Below are positions 63,471-64,000 of a stretch of DNA of 64,000 nt, in pieces (the stretch's first letter is position 1; every line of letters starts with the position of its first letter). Source of the stretch: Novosphingobium barchaimii LL02 (GTDB lineage Bacteria > Pseudomonadota > Alphaproteobacteria > Sphingomonadales > Sphingomonadaceae); contig NZ_KQ130460.1 of NCBI RefSeq assembly GCF_001046635.1, forward strand, positions 1 to 64,000, read 5' to 3'. A model generated the notes under the pieces. That model saw nothing but the letters and a program-made list of their open reading frames with translations. It did no database searches and had not been told where the DNA came from. The translations under genes and the position numbers were made by a program.

Positions 63471-63800
63471 CGACACCCGTGCTGGTTCGGACCACGCGCG
63501 ACTGGGCGGATCGGCCGATAGTGTCCTGACCGCCTAATAATCCTGCCTCTCGCTGATCTTGGCGGTGCTGTCTGCGTTGCGCTGTCTTATCCGAATGGAA
63601 GGGTGGTTGCATTTCGTGCCATCAGCCGGCCCGACCGAGATGCGATTATCTGTATTTCGGATGTTCTTTTCGTTGTGAGCGCTGCGCGCCTCCCTAGCTT
63701 GGGGCCGAACACAGCTTTTGGTCGAAGATGCCGACACCTCGCGCCTTGCCGCATATGTGCAAGCGGGGTCGGATAGCCAAGGTGAGCGCGGGGCTACGTC
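63471..63800. other. Stretch without a complete gene before the acyltransferase
   Basis: About 330 bp. One plus-strand frame is open from about 63520 to 63775 (including ADLGGAVCVALSYPNGRVVA) and has protein-like composition but no start codon, so it may be gene debris. The acyltransferase start region lies at the right end. Confidence 0.4.
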
Positions 63801-64000
63801 TTGAGCAGAAATCTGTCCGTCTTTCTCGACCTGCTGCGCCTTTTTGCAGCCTTGTTAGTCTTCGTTGCGCACACCGGTGCGGTTTACAGTCTCGATATGC
63901 CTGTTATCGTCGCCCACAGTGCGAAGGAAGGGGTGGCAATCTTCTTCGTGCTTTCTGGCTTTGTCATCGCATTTGTTGCGGAATGCAAAGAGCATGGCTG
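63801..64000 (+). CDS. Acyltransferase family 3 protein, N-terminal part (cut by window end)
   Basis: About 66 residues are visible before the edge. The sequence NLSVFLDLLRLFAALLVFVA, then H-T-G, then EGVAIFFVLSGFVIAFV matches the start of acyltransferase-3 proteins (OatA, ExoZ, NodX type). These are multi-span membrane enzymes that O-acylate sugars. The conserved arginine of DLLRLFAA and the histidine of VFVAHTG are present. The start seems to be TTG at 63801; no in-frame ATG lies nearby upstream before a stop at 63783. It probably acetylates the polysaccharide of this locus. Confidence 0.8.
   Translation, partial: MSRNLSVFLDLLRLFAALLVFVAHTGAVYSLDMPVIVAHSAKEGVAIFFVLSGFVIAFVAECKEHG

Overview
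The window is GC-rich alphaproteobacterial DNA, most likely from a sphingomonad (Novosphingobium/Sphingobium type). The clues are two TonB-dependent receptors, a dispersed inverted repeat of the kind seen in Sphingomonadaceae, a sulfite-reduction operon with DUF2849 and DUF934, and an exopolysaccharide locus that carries its own type I exporter. The genus is inferred from family knowledge, not from an rRNA gene. No rRNA, tRNA or CRISPR array was seen.

Layout. 1-5633 is a complete transposon. It starts at base 1 with 5'-TGTAGGCG and ends at 5633 with the inverted copy, and its ends match without gaps over about 165 bp. It encodes a serine resolvase, a DDE transposase, an AAA+ ATPase and three cargo genes of unknown role. 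It has landed in an aldehyde dehydrogenase gene whose N-terminal part remains at 5634-6071. 6133-10728 is a catabolic island: TonB receptor, TetR regulator, short-chain dehydrogenase and an eroded Old-Yellow-Enzyme gene. 10823-13080 is a siderophore-type receptor with a likely Fur box. After a gene-poor stretch come all four acetyl-CoA carboxylase subunits (accD-accB-accC-accA, 18209-14415), then fdhD, telA/xpaC and a divergent Lrp/putA pair.

25972-41757 is mixed housekeeping: a RibD/DHFR-like reductase, an MFS exporter, a sulfate/sulfite reduction operon (cobA, DUF2849, cysI, DUF934, cysH), two c-di-GMP-linked proteins (a PilZ-XRE fusion and a degenerate GGDEF protein that keeps its I-site), a 25-residue membrane protein, MscS, a cystathionine beta-lyase-like enzyme, queF, a GNAT-nitrilase fusion and a GntR regulator. 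42057-51241 is a tight glycogen operon, glgP-glgB-glgC-glgA-glgX.

51249-64000 is an envelope and exopolysaccharide locus. It holds a polyprenyl-phosphate sugar transferase and a six-gene operon (Wza-like export lipoprotein, outer-membrane barrel, SleB-type hydrolase, TolC, ABC exporter, HlyD adaptor). It also holds a small RTX-repeat protein that is a natural candidate cargo for that exporter, a pyruvyl transferase, and the start of an acyltransferase cut by the window edge. Together these would start, decorate and export a polysaccharide and secrete a calcium-binding protein with it.
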